Below, in pieces: positions 6,431 to 14,898 of a DNA stretch of 45,041 nucleotides. The stretch covers positions 1 through 45,041 of the forward strand of contig CAKTZA010000027.1 in the NCBI GenBank assembly GCA_934635045.1, read 5' to 3'. The position numbers and the translations under genes are program-made. This DNA comes from an uncultured Kiritimatiellota bacterium (GTDB lineage: Bacteria > Verrucomicrobiota > Kiritimatiellia > RFP12 > UBA1067). The notes under the pieces are model-generated. The model saw nothing but the letters and a program-made list of their open reading frames with translations. It did not search any database and was not told the origin of the DNA. Every line of letters begins with the position of its first letter. Within the stretch, counting starts at the first letter, position 1.

Positions 6431-8266
6431 ATGCCGATGCGCGGCGAGAATTGGCGCTTCTGGCTGCCGGTCGTCCTCTTGGCGGGGTTCGCGGCCTATT
6501 CGGCCCAGAAGCTCGTGCGCGCGCACATCGACCCGAAGGTCTCCGCGCCGGACTACGTCTTCACGCGCAAGCTGACGGCGCCGCGCGGGGCGATTTACTC
6601 GTGCAAGGGCAAGGGGTATCCCTTCGCGAAGTCCGTTCCCTACTGGGAATACGCGCTCGACCCCGTTGCGCTCACGAACGCCCTCGTGCGCCCGCGCGGC
6701 GAGAAGCGTCCGCGCGCGAAGGAGGCGATCGTGCGGACGATCGCGGACGCGCTGGGGCTGGAGTACCAGAAGGTGCTGCGGATGGCGAACGCCGCGCCGC
6801 GCCGGGGCTACCGCGACCAGTTCCTCGCGCTGTCGTCCGACCCGAACGCCCACCGCACGCTCGCCGACTCGTCGCTCGTCGCGGGCGTCGCGATCCACGA
6901 CACGCAGGTGCGGCAGTACCTGCACGGCCGCCGCCTCTCGCACGTCCTCGGCAGCGTGAACGCCGAGTACGTCGGCTCGGCGGGCGTCGAGCTGCGCTTC
7001 AACCGCGAGCTCACCGGCACGCCGGGCACGATCCAGGGCATGCGCGACGCGCGCGGACGCGAGCTCTACGACAAGCGGCAGGTCTCGATCGACCCGATTC
7101 CGGGGGCGGACGTCTACCTGACGATTGACCACAACATCCAGTTCGAGGCGGAGGACGCGCTCAAGTGGGGCGTCGCGGAGTTCGGCGCGGCGTCGGGCTG
7201 GTGCATCGTCATGGGCGCGAAGACGGGCGCGGTGCTGGCGATGGCGTCGCTGCCCGACTTCGAGCCGCTCGCGTTCGGCCGCACGCCGGACGACGCGAAG
7301 CTGAACCGCGCCGTCGCGTTCAACTACGAGCCGGGCTCTGTGATGAAGACGATCACCGTCGCGGCGGCGGTCGATGCGGGATTCGTGCGGCCGACGAGCT
7401 TCTACCGCACGAACCGCGACGACCCGAACTACTACCGCCTCCCCGGCGACGGCTCGCACAAGTGGGAGCCGACGATGACCATCCGCGACGCGCTCGTGCA
7501 CTCGTCGAACATCGTCATCGGCAAGCTCGCCTACGACTTCGGGCCGCGCCGCCTCTACGAGTACCTGAAGAAGTTCGGCTTCGGCGCGAAGACGGGCATC
7601 GAGTTGCCGGGCGAGCAGTTCGGCATTTTGCCGAATCCCCACAAGCGCGCGTGGGACAAGGCGTCGCAGTCGCGCGCGGGCATCGGGCAGTTCGTCGCCG
7701 TGACGGCGATCCAGCTTGCGGGCGCATACCAGGCGATCGCGAACGACGGCGTGCGGATGCGCCCCCACGTCGTCGACCGCGTCGTGCGGGCGGACGGGTC
7801 GGAGGCCTACCGCAGCGTGCCGACGCCGGTCGGGCGGCCGATCTCGGCGGCGGCGGCGCGGGCGACGCGCGAGATGATGCTCGACGTCGCCTCGCCGAAG
7901 GGCACGGCGCGGCGCGCGGCGATCCGGGGCTACTCCGTCGCGGGCAAGACGGGCACGGCGCAGAAGCAGATCCCCGGCGGACGCGGCTACTATCCGGGCC
8001 TCTACCGCGCGACGTTCTGTGGCATCGTCCCGGCGGGCGACCCCGAGCTCGTCGTGCTCGTCACGCTCGACTTCGAGGCGCGCACGCGCTTCCATCAGGG
8101 CGGCAACTCGGCGGGGCCCGTCTTCAAGCGTGTCGCGACGGCGGCCCTGCGCTACCTCATGGTGCCGCCGGACCGCCCAGAGGAGCTGGAGGAGGCGGAC
8201 GACGCGGACGCCTTCGCGGACATGATGGAGGAGCGCGGCCGCCGGCAGGGCGACCTGCTCGACTGA
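6431..8266 (+). CDS. ftsI: Division-type penicillin-binding protein (transpeptidase)
   Basis: This is a 611-residue class B PBP that cross-links peptidoglycan, probably at the septum. One N-terminal membrane segment (about residues 10-24) is followed by a dimerisation domain and the transpeptidase domain. Active-site motifs are complete: S303-VMK306 (catalytic Ser), S358-SN360, and K506-TGT. There are no PASTA domains, and the last 30 residues are acidic. The gene lies six bases after ftsL. In most bacteria murE and mraY would follow, but here the next gene is unrelated and has its own promoter. Confidence 0.93.
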   Translation: MPMRGENWRFWLPVVLLAGFAAYSAQKLVRAHIDPKVSAPDYVFTRKLTAPRGAIYSCKGKGYPFAKSVPYWEYALDPVALTNALVRPRGEKRPRAKEAIVRTIADALGLEYQKVLRMANAAPRRGYRDQFLALSSDPNAHRTLADSSLVAGVAIHDTQVRQYLHGRRLSHVLGSVNAEYVGSAGVELRFNRELTGTPGTIQGMRDARGRELYDKRQVSIDPIPGADVYLTIDHNIQFEAEDALKWGVAEFGAASGWCIVMGAKTGAVLAMASLPDFEPLAFGRTPDDAKLNRAVAFNYEPGSVMKTITVAAAVDAGFVRPTSFYRTNRDDPNYYRLPGDGSHKWEPTMTIRDALVHSSNIVIGKLAYDFGPRRLYEYLKKFGFGAKTGIELPGEQFGILPNPHKRAWDKASQSRAGIGQFVAVTAIQLAGAYQAIANDGVRMRPHVVDRVVRADGSEAYRSVPTPVGRPISAAAARATREMMLDVASPKGTARRAAIRGYSVAGKTGTAQKQIPGGRGYYPGLYRATFCGIVPAGDPELVVLVTLDFEARTRFHQGGNSAGPVFKRVATAALRYLMVPPDRPEELEEADDADAFADMMEERGRRQGDLLD

Positions 8267-8271
8267 GAATG

Positions 8272-8280
8272 TGATATAAT
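8272..8280 (+). promoter_or_regulatory. Extended -10 promoter of the lipoprotein-dxs unit
   Basis: TGA-TATAAT lies six bases after the ftsI stop. The expected leader is about 30 bases, with a purine-rich stretch (GGAAAGAGG) touching the ATG at 8318. This promoter separates the dcw cluster from the following operon. Confidence 0.6.
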
Positions 8281-8317
8281 TCCGCGCAACATCAACAAGT
8301 CGGATCACGGAAAGAGG

Positions 8318-9289
8318 ATGAAGAAGGCAGTCAGGTTCGTTCAGATCGGTCTCGCGGGCGTCGCGCTGGCTTTCGCGGACGGGTGTGTTCATGCGCCGCC
8401 GGCGTGGACGGCCGCCGACACGTGGCGCGTCGTCTCCGTCTCCGAATCCCCGCGTCCCGCCGTGCCGGCCGGGCTGAGCGGCGTCACGCGGCTGGACGGC
8501 GCGCGCTTCCTCTCCATCGAGGACCGTGGCGGACGGCTCTGGACGCTGGACGTGACGTTCGACGCCGCCCATGCGGTCGCGGGCTCTTCGCTGCCCGGGC
8601 ACGTGAAGCTGGAGGGCGTCGTCGACGGCGAGGGCTGCGCGTGGGATCCGCTCCGCCGGACGGTCTGGGTCAGCGACGAGGTCGGCCCGTTCGTCTCCGA
8701 ACACGACCCGAAGACGGGCCGCCGCCTCGGCGAGCTCGCGCTGACGGACGACTTTCGGCGGATTCGCCCGAATCGCGGCCCCGAAGGGCTGACGATCTCG
8801 CCCGACGGCCTGTCGCTCTGGACGTGTCCCGAAGAGGCCGTGGAAGGCGACGGGCCGCTCGCGTCGCCGACGAACGGCACGCTCGTGCGGCTGCACCGCT
8901 ACGTGCGGACGTCTGGGCGCGCCGCATGGCGTCCGGCGGAGGAGATCCCCTACCGGGTCGATCCCTTTGGCGGGCGGGACTACCACGGGAAGTCGTGCAG
9001 CGGCGTGTCGGGGCTTTGCGCGCTGCCGGGCGGCACGCTGCTCGTGCTGGAGCGCGAGATGAGCGTGAAGGGCTTTCTGCCGTCGTTCCGCCTGCGGCTC
9101 TACGAGGTGCGGCCCGGCGTGGAGAAGCGTCTCCTGCTGGATCGCGACACGGGCCTCGCGATGTACGAGGGCATCTGCCTGGCGGACGAGCTGCCGGACG
9201 GGACCGTGCGGCTGTTGCTCGTCTCCGACGGCGAGGGGATTCCGATTGAAGCGCTTCTGTCAATTACGCTGGTGCGGCAGGGAACATGA
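8318..9289 (+). CDS. Esterase-like phytase family lipoprotein
   Basis: This is a 323-residue secreted protein. A signal peptide ends in FADGC near residue 23, a plausible though imperfect lipobox, so it may be lipid-anchored. The rest reads as a beta-propeller of the esterase-like phytase family (PF13449 type): LSGVTRLDGARFLSIEDRGG, VDGEGCAWDP, GPEGLTISPDG and YEGICLADEL are the repeated E/G-rich blade motifs. The substrate is unknown; phosphate ester or lactone hydrolysis is only suggested by the family name. It overlaps dxs by four bases (ATGA), so the two are translationally coupled, although no functional link to isoprenoid synthesis is evident. Confidence 0.7.
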   Translation: MKKAVRFVQIGLAGVALAFADGCVHAPPAWTAADTWRVVSVSESPRPAVPAGLSGVTRLDGARFLSIEDRGGRLWTLDVTFDAAHAVAGSSLPGHVKLEGVVDGEGCAWDPLRRTVWVSDEVGPFVSEHDPKTGRRLGELALTDDFRRIRPNRGPEGLTISPDGLSLWTCPEEAVEGDGPLASPTNGTLVRLHRYVRTSGRAAWRPAEEIPYRVDPFGGRDYHGKSCSGVSGLCALPGGTLLVLEREMSVKGFLPSFRLRLYEVRPGVEKRLLLDRDTGLAMYEGICLADELPDGTVRLLLVSDGEGIPIEALLSITLVRQGT

Positions 9290-11151
9290 AGACGGCAGAA
9301 GAGATTCGCGCGCGCATTCTGGACGTCGTGACGAAGAACGGCGGTCACCTGGCCTCGTCCCTCGGCGCCGTCGAGATCGCGCTCGCGCTTCATGCGGTCT
9401 TCGACGCCGAGACGGATCGGATCGTCTGGGACGTCGGGCACCAGGCCTACGCCTGGAAGATTCTGACGGGACGCGATGCGCGCTTCGAGACGCTGCGCCA
9501 GCTGGACGGCGTCGCGCCGTTTCCGAACCCCGCCGAGAGCGCGGCGGACGCCGCCGTCGCCGGGCACGCCGGGAGCGCGCTCTCGGTCGCGCTCGGTTTC
9601 GCCGCCGCGCGCGACCGCAAGGGCACGGGCGAGCAGGTCGTCGCCGTGATCGGCGACGCCTCGATGGCGAACGGCCATTCCTTCGAGGCGCTGAACAACT
9701 GTGCGGCGGCGACCGAAAAGGTGATTGTCGTCCTGAACGACAATGACATGGCGATCTCGAAGCCGACCGGCAGCTTCGCCAAGTTTCTCGGCCGCCTCAT
9801 CACGGGCGTGCGCTACAATCGCGTCAAGGCGGCGGCCGAGGCGGCGGGTCACCGCCTGCGGCTGACGTTCCTGCGCGACGTCTACCACAGCCTCGAAAGC
9901 CGCGTCAAGGGGCTCTTTCTCGGCAGCCGCTACTTCGAGCAGTTCGGGTTGCGCTATATCGGGCCGGTCGACGGCCACGACCTCGCCGCGCTGACGGCCG
10001 CGTTCACCGTCGCGAAGGAAGACAAGCGGTCGGTGCTTGTTCACGTCGTCACGAAGAAGGGCAAGGGTTACGCGCCGGCCGAGCGCAACCCGACGCTCTA
10101 CCACGGCGTCAGCCCCAAGAGCGGCGACGTGGGCGCCGCCGCACAGGACAAGCCGCCGGCCCAGCCCCCCAACTTAGCGACGGCGCCCGCGCCCGACGCG
10201 GTGGTGACTAAAAGCGCGGCTGGTTCGTCGGTTGATAACCTGTTCTGTGCGGCGACGGCAACGTCGCCGAAAAAAGACTGGAGCGCGGCTTTCGGCGCGC
10301 GGCTCGTCGACGCGGCGCGCGCCGACGCGCGCATCGTCGCGCTGACGGCGGGTATGAAAGACGGCACCGGCCTCGCGCCGTTCGCGCAGGCGTTCCCGCG
10401 CCGTTTCTTCGACGTCGGCATCGCCGAGGGCCACATGGTCGCTTTCGCCGCCGGCCTCGCCGCCGCTGGGCTGCGCCCCGTCGTCTGCGTCTATTCGACC
10501 TTTCTTCAGCGCGCAATCGACCAGGTCATCCACGACGTGGCGATCTCGAACCTGCCGGTCGTCTTCTGCATCGACCGCGCAGGGCTGGTCGGCGCGGACG
10601 GCGTGACGCATCAGGGCGTCTTCGACATCGCGCTCCTGAAGGCGGTACCGAATCTGACGATCGTCCAGCCGTGCGACGGCGCGGAACTGGCGCGCCTGCT
10701 GGCGGACGCGCTTTGGCGGCGCGGGCCGACGGTGATTCGCTATCCGCGCGGCACGTGCCCCGCGCCGCTGAACGTCGCCGGCGATGGTCTCGCCGTCGAA
10801 GTCGCGAACCCCGCCGCGCCCGTGCAGCTCTGGACGACAGGCGACCAGTTGCCGAAAGCCTTGGCGGTCGCGGCGCGGACGGGCGTCGGCGTCGTCTACG
10901 CGCGGTCGCTCAAGCCGTTCGACGCGGCGCTGCTCGCGCGTCAGCGGGCGGCGGACCAGAAGATCGTCTCGCTGGAGAACGGCTGCGTCTGCGGCGGCTT
11001 CGGCGAGTCAATCGGCGCCGACCTGCGCTTCGGCTGGCCCGATGCGTTCATTCCGCATGGCGCGGTCGCCGATCTCGAACGCCGCTATGGACTGGACGTC
11101 GATTCGCTTGTCGCGAGACTGGTTGCCGCACAGGCCGTCCGGGGCAGCTGA
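9286..11151 (+). CDS. dxs: 1-deoxy-D-xylulose-5-phosphate synthase
   Basis: This is a 621-residue TPP enzyme that joins pyruvate and glyceraldehyde-3-phosphate, the entry step of the MEP isoprenoid route. Key DXS features are kept: HLASSLG, IVWDVGHQAYAWKILTGR, VGIAEGHMVAFAAG (catalytic Glu), STFLQRAIDQ and GADGVTHQGVFDI. The TPP motif begins GDASMANG, with Ala in the third place where Gly is usual. The usual N-terminal 25 or so residues are missing. Between the first and second domains lies an extra low-complexity linker at about residues 275-333, rich in Ala, Pro and Ser, whose DNA includes the hairpin CGGCGACG-GCAA-CGTCGCCG (10250-10269). A second, divergent Dxs-like gene lies at 35841. Confidence 0.9.
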   Translation: MKTAEEIRARILDVVTKNGGHLASSLGAVEIALALHAVFDAETDRIVWDVGHQAYAWKILTGRDARFETLRQLDGVAPFPNPAESAADAAVAGHAGSALSVALGFAAARDRKGTGEQVVAVIGDASMANGHSFEALNNCAAATEKVIVVLNDNDMAISKPTGSFAKFLGRLITGVRYNRVKAAAEAAGHRLRLTFLRDVYHSLESRVKGLFLGSRYFEQFGLRYIGPVDGHDLAALTAAFTVAKEDKRSVLVHVVTKKGKGYAPAERNPTLYHGVSPKSGDVGAAAQDKPPAQPPNLATAPAPDAVVTKSAAGSSVDNLFCAATATSPKKDWSAAFGARLVDAARADARIVALTAGMKDGTGLAPFAQAFPRRFFDVGIAEGHMVAFAAGLAAAGLRPVVCVYSTFLQRAIDQVIHDVAISNLPVVFCIDRAGLVGADGVTHQGVFDIALLKAVPNLTIVQPCDGAELARLLADALWRRGPTVIRYPRGTCPAPLNVAGDGLAVEVANPAAPVQLWTTGDQLPKALAVAARTGVGVVYARSLKPFDAALLARQRAADQKIVSLENGCVCGGFGESIGADLRFGWPDAFIPHGAVADLERRYGLDVDSLVARLVAAQAVRGS

Positions 11152-11180
11152 AAGTCAAGTCGGAAAGGGAGGGTCAGACG

Positions 11181-11651
11181 ATGACAGTTGCGGAAAGGCT
11201 GGTTGAACTCTTGAAGGCGAGAGGCCTGGCGTGCGTGACGGCCGAGAGCTGCACGGGCGGTGGCGTGGGCGCGGCGATTACCGCCGTGCCCGGATCGAGC
11301 GCGGTTTTCCTCGGCGGCGTCATCTCGTACGCAAACGCCGTCAAGCAGGGCGTGCTCGGCGTGTCGTCGACGACGCTTGAGACGGTCGGTGCCGTGTCGC
11401 CCGAGACGGCTGCGCAGATGGCGGACGGCGCACGGCGGCTCCTGAAGGCCGATCTCGCCGTCTCGGTGACGGGCATCGCCGGGCCGGACGGCGGGAGCGC
11501 GGCAAAGCCGGTCGGCCTCGTCTGGTTCGGCCTCGCGACGGCGGCTGGCGTACGCACGGAGAAGGCGATCTTTGCGGGCGACCGCGCGGCCGTCCGCGCC
11601 CAGGCCGTCACGCACGCCCTCGGCATGCTGACGGCGGGAGCGGTCGCATGA
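11181..11651 (+). CDS. pncC: Nicotinamide-nucleotide amidohydrolase (CinA C-terminal type)
   Basis: This is a 156-residue PncC/CinA-C protein, which deamidates NMN to nicotinate mononucleotide in pyridine nucleotide salvage. The signature AESCTGG is near residue 20, GGVISYANAVK near 51 and SVTGIAGPDGG near 94. The length is that of stand-alone PncC, without the N-terminal MoCF domain of CinA. A good Shine-Dalgarno (GGGAGGG) lies before ATG 11181. The stop overlaps the start of the next gene by four bases. Confidence 0.92.
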   Translation: MTVAERLVELLKARGLACVTAESCTGGGVGAAITAVPGSSAVFLGGVISYANAVKQGVLGVSSTTLETVGAVSPETAAQMADGARRLLKADLAVSVTGIAGPDGGSAAKPVGLVWFGLATAAGVRTEKAIFAGDRAAVRAQAVTHALGMLTAGAVA

Positions 11652-12802
11652 GCCGCACGGTCATTCTCGCGGCGGGAGATTTTCCGCCACGCGGATCGGA
11701 ACCCGAACGCCTCCTGAAGGCGGCGACGCGCGTCGTCGCCTGCGATTCGGCGGCGACGGCCTATCGGCGGCGGTTCGGCCACTGGCCCGCTGTCATCATC
11801 GGAGATCTGGATAGCTTTGTTTTCGCACACGGAGGCACGGAGGCACGGAGTTCTGCTTCAGTCAGTCCGACCGTCGTCACCTCTCCGCGTCTCCCATCCT
11901 CTGTTATCTCCGTGTTCAGCGAAAGCAACACAGGAAGAAGGGGTGATGCCTGCGGCGCTGAACACGGCGGCACGGAGATTCGGAGAATTGCCGATCAGGA
12001 GACGAACGACCTCGACAAGGCGATTGGGTTTTGCCGGGCGCAGGGCTGGACGGATCTGGTCATCGTCGGCGCGACGGGGAAGCGCACGGATCACACAATC
12101 GGCAATGTCTACCGCGCGCTTGCGGCGGAAGTCCCGATTGTCGAGGCCGAGGGCGAATTCATCCCCGTGCGCGGCAAGCTGACGTTTCGGACGTGGAAAG
12201 ACGCGGGCATTTCGGTTTTCGCGCCCGATCCCGCGACGCGGATGACCTCGCGCGGACTGCGCTGGAAGCTGGACGGCGTACGGTTTACGAACCCCGCCTG
12301 CGCGACGCTGAACCGCGCGTCGTCCGCGACGGTGACGGTCACGAGCACGCATCCGGCGTTCGTCTACGTCGCGCGGAATCCGTCCGCCGTGCGGGCGGTC
12401 GTCGCGCTCGGCTCGAATGTCGGCGCGCGCGCGAACTATCTGAAGCGTGCGCGGACGGCGCTCGCAAAGCTGCCCGAGACGCGGCTTGTCGACGCGAGCG
12501 CGGTGCGCGAGACGGAGCCGGTGGACGTGCCGCCTGAATTTGCCGCGCAGAAGTTCCTCAATCAGGCGGCGGTCTTCGAGACGACGCTCGCGCCGCTTGC
12601 GTTCGCGCGCGCGATGCACGCGATCGAAGACCGGCTGGGGCGCGTCCGCACGGTGCGGAACGGCCCGCGCACGATCGACCTCGACCTCATTTCCTTCGGC
12701 GACGCGCGCATGGACACGCCGGAGCTGACCCTGCCGCATCCGCGCGCACGGGAACGCGCCTTTGTCCTTGAACCCCTTGCCGAGCTCGGCGTGACCGTTT
12801 AG
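11648..12802 (+). CDS. Fused thiamine pyrophosphokinase - HPPK (ThiN/FolK)
   Basis: This is a 384-residue cytosolic fusion. Residues 1 to about 230 are thiamine pyrophosphokinase (thiamine + ATP to TPP), with VIIGDLDS, DQETNDLDKAI and GATGKRTDHTIGN. Residues 248-384 are 6-hydroxymethyl-7,8-dihydropterin pyrophosphokinase, with VVALGSNVGARANYL, FLNQAAVFET, RNGPRTIDLDLISF and LPHPRARERAFVLEPL. Both domains transfer pyrophosphate, but to different vitamins. Between GDLDS and DQETND, where family members have a short loop, lie about 55 extra residues encoded by an octamer-repeat element (11828-11977), in frame. All visible catalytic motifs are intact, so the protein may still fold with this as a loop. 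The gene overlaps pncC by four bases. Confidence 0.88.
   Translation: MSRTVILAAGDFPPRGSEPERLLKAATRVVACDSAATAYRRRFGHWPAVIIGDLDSFVFAHGGTEARSSASVSPTVVTSPRLPSSVISVFSESNTGRRGDACGAEHGGTEIRRIADQETNDLDKAIGFCRAQGWTDLVIVGATGKRTDHTIGNVYRALAAEVPIVEAEGEFIPVRGKLTFRTWKDAGISVFAPDPATRMTSRGLRWKLDGVRFTNPACATLNRASSATVTVTSTHPAFVYVARNPSAVRAVVALGSNVGARANYLKRARTALAKLPETRLVDASAVRETEPVDVPPEFAAQKFLNQAAVFETTLAPLAFARAMHAIEDRLGRVRTVRNGPRTIDLDLISFGDARMDTPELTLPHPRARERAFVLEPLAELGVTV
11828..11977. repeat. CACGGAGG-type octamer repeat element inside the thiN domain
   Basis: CACGGAGG is repeated in tandem (11828, 11836, and a 7-base copy at 11844). It comes again as CACGGCGG plus CACGGAG at 11963-11977. A perfect 12-base inverted repeat, CCGTGTTCAGCG (11910-11921) with CGCTGAACACGG (11956-11967), encloses part of the element. 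The stretch is less GC-rich than the gene around it. Both repeat blocks encode HGGTE in the gene's frame. Similar short words are widespread as interspersed repeats in PVC and other environmental genomes (from memory, not checked). Confidence 0.75.
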
Positions 12803-12814
12803 GCGCACGTGCCT

Positions 12815-12836
12815 CAGGTGTCCCTTTGGACACTTG
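12815..12836 (+). terminator. Hairpin after the thiN-folK gene
   Basis: A nine-base stem (CAGGTGTCC with GGACACTTG, one G-T pair) and a CTTT loop lie 13 bases after the stop. No T run follows, so termination is uncertain. Its 3' arm overlaps the likely -35 region of the next promoter, so it might instead be an operator. Confidence 0.4.
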
Positions 12837-12863
12837 TGTGTTGACGCGCATATTTTATATAAT
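12834..12863 (+). promoter_or_regulatory. Promoter of the polysaccharide/two-component unit
   Basis: TATAAT (12858-12863) is embedded in an AT-rich patch and ends six bases before the ATG at 12870, giving a predicted leaderless mRNA. TTGTGT at 12834-12839 is a possible -35 with an 18-base spacer; TTGACG at 12841 is a better hexamer but too close. Confidence 0.6.
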
Positions 12864-12869
12864 AGGCGC

Positions 12870-14882
12870 ATGAAAAACAACCTCATGATCTTGTGCCTTG
12901 CTGGCGCGGCGGCGACTGCGGGCGTCGCCGCCGAATGGGATTCCTATCGTCTTGTCGCACGCGACGAACCACGGGCTGTGGAGGGGCTTGAGAACCCTGA
13001 CTTCGAGGAGGTCGCGAAGTACGGCAAGTGGCCGGGACGCGATGCGGAGATCGGTCGTTACGGCTACAACGGCAACGGTGGCGTCCGCATTTGGCCGCAC
13101 GGGAAAAGCACGGTGTTCATGTTTCCGTTTAAGGGAAAACTGGAGAAGGGGCGGGAGTACCGCTTCATTGGCAGTTTCAAGAAGCATGGGAAAGTCCATT
13201 GCTCCTTTAACTGGGAGAGCTACGCCAACGGCAAGTACCTGAAAGGGCAGTGGAACGCCGTCTATGGCACGCTCGCGGACGGCTGGGAGACGTGCGAGTT
13301 CGTCTTTTCGCCGTCCTCGGACGATCCGTCGGTCGAGCATCGCTTCTTCCTGTATTGCGCGATGTCGGAAGCGGATGCGGCGTCCGCAGTGGCGAACGAG
13401 ACCTACGTCGACTGCGACAACCTCGTCCTCACCGAGGCCATGCCCACCTGGAAGATCTGCAACACGTGGCCGATGCACAACGCCGTCTACAACGAGGAAG
13501 GACGGGTACGCTTCTACACGAGCTTTGTCGGCGCGTTCTTCGACGAGGGCGCGCAGCCGTTTTACCGCGTCGAGCTTCTGGACGACAAGGGCGGGCGGCT
13601 CTCCGAGACGCTGTGCCGCGACAGGGACGGCGTGTTCACGGCGCAGCTCGGACGTCTCGACTACGTTGGCCCCGCGAAGCTGGCGGTGCATCTCTACGAC
13701 CGCGCGAACCGAATCGCCTACGGGAAGCGCGAGATCGACGTGTCGGTCGGCCCGACGTTCGTGCCCGCGCGGAATCGCGCGACCATCGATGAGAAAGGGC
13801 GCGTGATCGTCGGGGGAAGGCCGTTCATGCCGATCGGCTTCTGGACGGACTTCGCGAACCCGAAGACGTGGTCGCCGGACGCGCTTGAGGCCGAGCTCAG
13901 GAAATATTCGGAAGCCGGCTTCAACGCGATCTGCGAGTACAGCGGCTACCTGCTCGAGAACGACGACCGGCGGCGCGACGCCTTCTTCGCGCTGCTGGAG
14001 AAGTACGGCATCAAGTACATGGGCGGCGAGTTCTCGATCTACGGGACGACGCCGTCCGAGGCGAAGCTCGCGAAATACGGCCGGTATCCGGCGGTCGTCT
14101 CCTGGGTCCTGTCCGAGGAGGTGAACGCGGACAAGGTGCCGGCCGTCACGGCGCGCCGCCGCCTCCTCAACAGGGCGATGCCGGGCGTCCTCGTGAGCAA
14201 CTGCAACATCTTCGCGCCCGACGTGTTCCTGCCGGCGAACGAGCTTCTCTTCGGCGACTTCTATCCGTACTACGACGCAAAGAGCGTCCTCAAGGGCTGC
14301 GACAGTTCGCTCAAGAGCATCGAGGCGTGCCGTGGCGCGGCGGCCTGGTCGAGCCCGCAGTGCTACAACTGGAACAACACCAAGCTCTGCAACTGGGATC
14401 GCGAACCCCACAACAAGCCGGAGTACACGCAGGCGAAGTTCCTGGACGGAGAGCCGAACGAGGAGCAGAAGCTTGCGGTGGCCCTTCTCATGGTTCAGCG
14501 CGCGATCACAGGTTTCTTCTTCTACTCGTACTTCGACATGCAGCGCAGCCCCGACGGGCTTGCGGACTTGCCGGCCGCGCGCTGGACGCACATGAAGCGC
14601 ATCGCGAAGGTTCTCAAGTCGCTTGAGCCGTTTGTCCTCTCCGGCGAGGGCAGCGCGGAGATCGCGGCGACGCACGCGAAGGACGAGGCCCGTGTCGTCG
14701 CGCTGTCGGACGGACGGGGGAACCGCCGCGTGGTCATTGTCGGCCTCGGTCTTGACCACGAGACGCGCTTTGCGCTGCCGGACGGGTTTGGTGCCCTCAA
14801 GTCGCTGCGCGGGCGCACGGCTTTCCGGGATGGCCAGTACGTGTTCACGGGCCCGAACTTCGCCTGTGACGTCCTTGAATGA
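12870..14882 (+). CDS. Secreted glycosidase-like protein (CBM-like domain plus TIM-barrel-like domain)
   Basis: This is a 670-residue secreted protein. Residues 1-20 are a signal peptide (LMILCLAGAAATAGVAA). Residues 35-195 look like a carbohydrate-binding beta-sandwich (LENPDFEEV, YRFIGSFKKHGK, YVDCDNLVLTE). Residues 200-290 look like an Ig-like domain. Residues 305-600 look like a TIM barrel of the GH2/GH5 kind, starting VIVGGRPFMPIGFW, with WVLSEEVNADKV at about residues 412-423 where an acid/base Glu would lie, and ITGFFFYSYFDMQ near the end. A small beta-domain closes the protein. I cannot assign a GH family or a substrate. I start at MKNNLM because the -10 element ends just before it. 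It is the first gene of the unit. Confidence 0.7.
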   Translation: MKNNLMILCLAGAAATAGVAAEWDSYRLVARDEPRAVEGLENPDFEEVAKYGKWPGRDAEIGRYGYNGNGGVRIWPHGKSTVFMFPFKGKLEKGREYRFIGSFKKHGKVHCSFNWESYANGKYLKGQWNAVYGTLADGWETCEFVFSPSSDDPSVEHRFFLYCAMSEADAASAVANETYVDCDNLVLTEAMPTWKICNTWPMHNAVYNEEGRVRFYTSFVGAFFDEGAQPFYRVELLDDKGGRLSETLCRDRDGVFTAQLGRLDYVGPAKLAVHLYDRANRIAYGKREIDVSVGPTFVPARNRATIDEKGRVIVGGRPFMPIGFWTDFANPKTWSPDALEAELRKYSEAGFNAICEYSGYLLENDDRRRDAFFALLEKYGIKYMGGEFSIYGTTPSEAKLAKYGRYPAVVSWVLSEEVNADKVPAVTARRRLLNRAMPGVLVSNCNIFAPDVFLPANELLFGDFYPYYDAKSVLKGCDSSLKSIEACRGAAAWSSPQCYNWNNTKLCNWDREPHNKPEYTQAKFLDGEPNEEQKLAVALLMVQRAITGFFFYSYFDMQRSPDGLADLPAARWTHMKRIAKVLKSLEPFVLSGEGSAEIAATHAKDEARVVALSDGRGNRRVVIVGLGLDHETRFALPDGFGALKSLRGRTAFRDGQYVFTGPNFACDVLE

Positions 14883-14898
14883 GAAAGAGGGCAAAGCC

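Noticed and set aside
5375..8986. A 1203-codon open frame on the minus strand
   Set aside because: It is Arg/Ala-rich shadow sequence opposite rsmH, ftsL, ftsI and the lipoprotein, all of which have clear motifs. High GC removes stops from the opposite strand.
10250..10276. Hairpin followed by six A as an intrinsic terminator
   Set aside because: The run is A, not T, on the coding strand, and on the other strand the T run precedes the hairpin. It also lies inside an open dxs frame.
11828..11977. Repeat array as CRISPR
   Set aside because: The units are 8 bases without spacers and the array is inside a coding frame. No repeats of 24-40 bases with regular spacers occur in the window.
12841..12846. 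TTGACG as the -35 of the 12870 promoter
   Set aside because: The spacer to TATAAT would be only 11 bases, too short for sigma-70.
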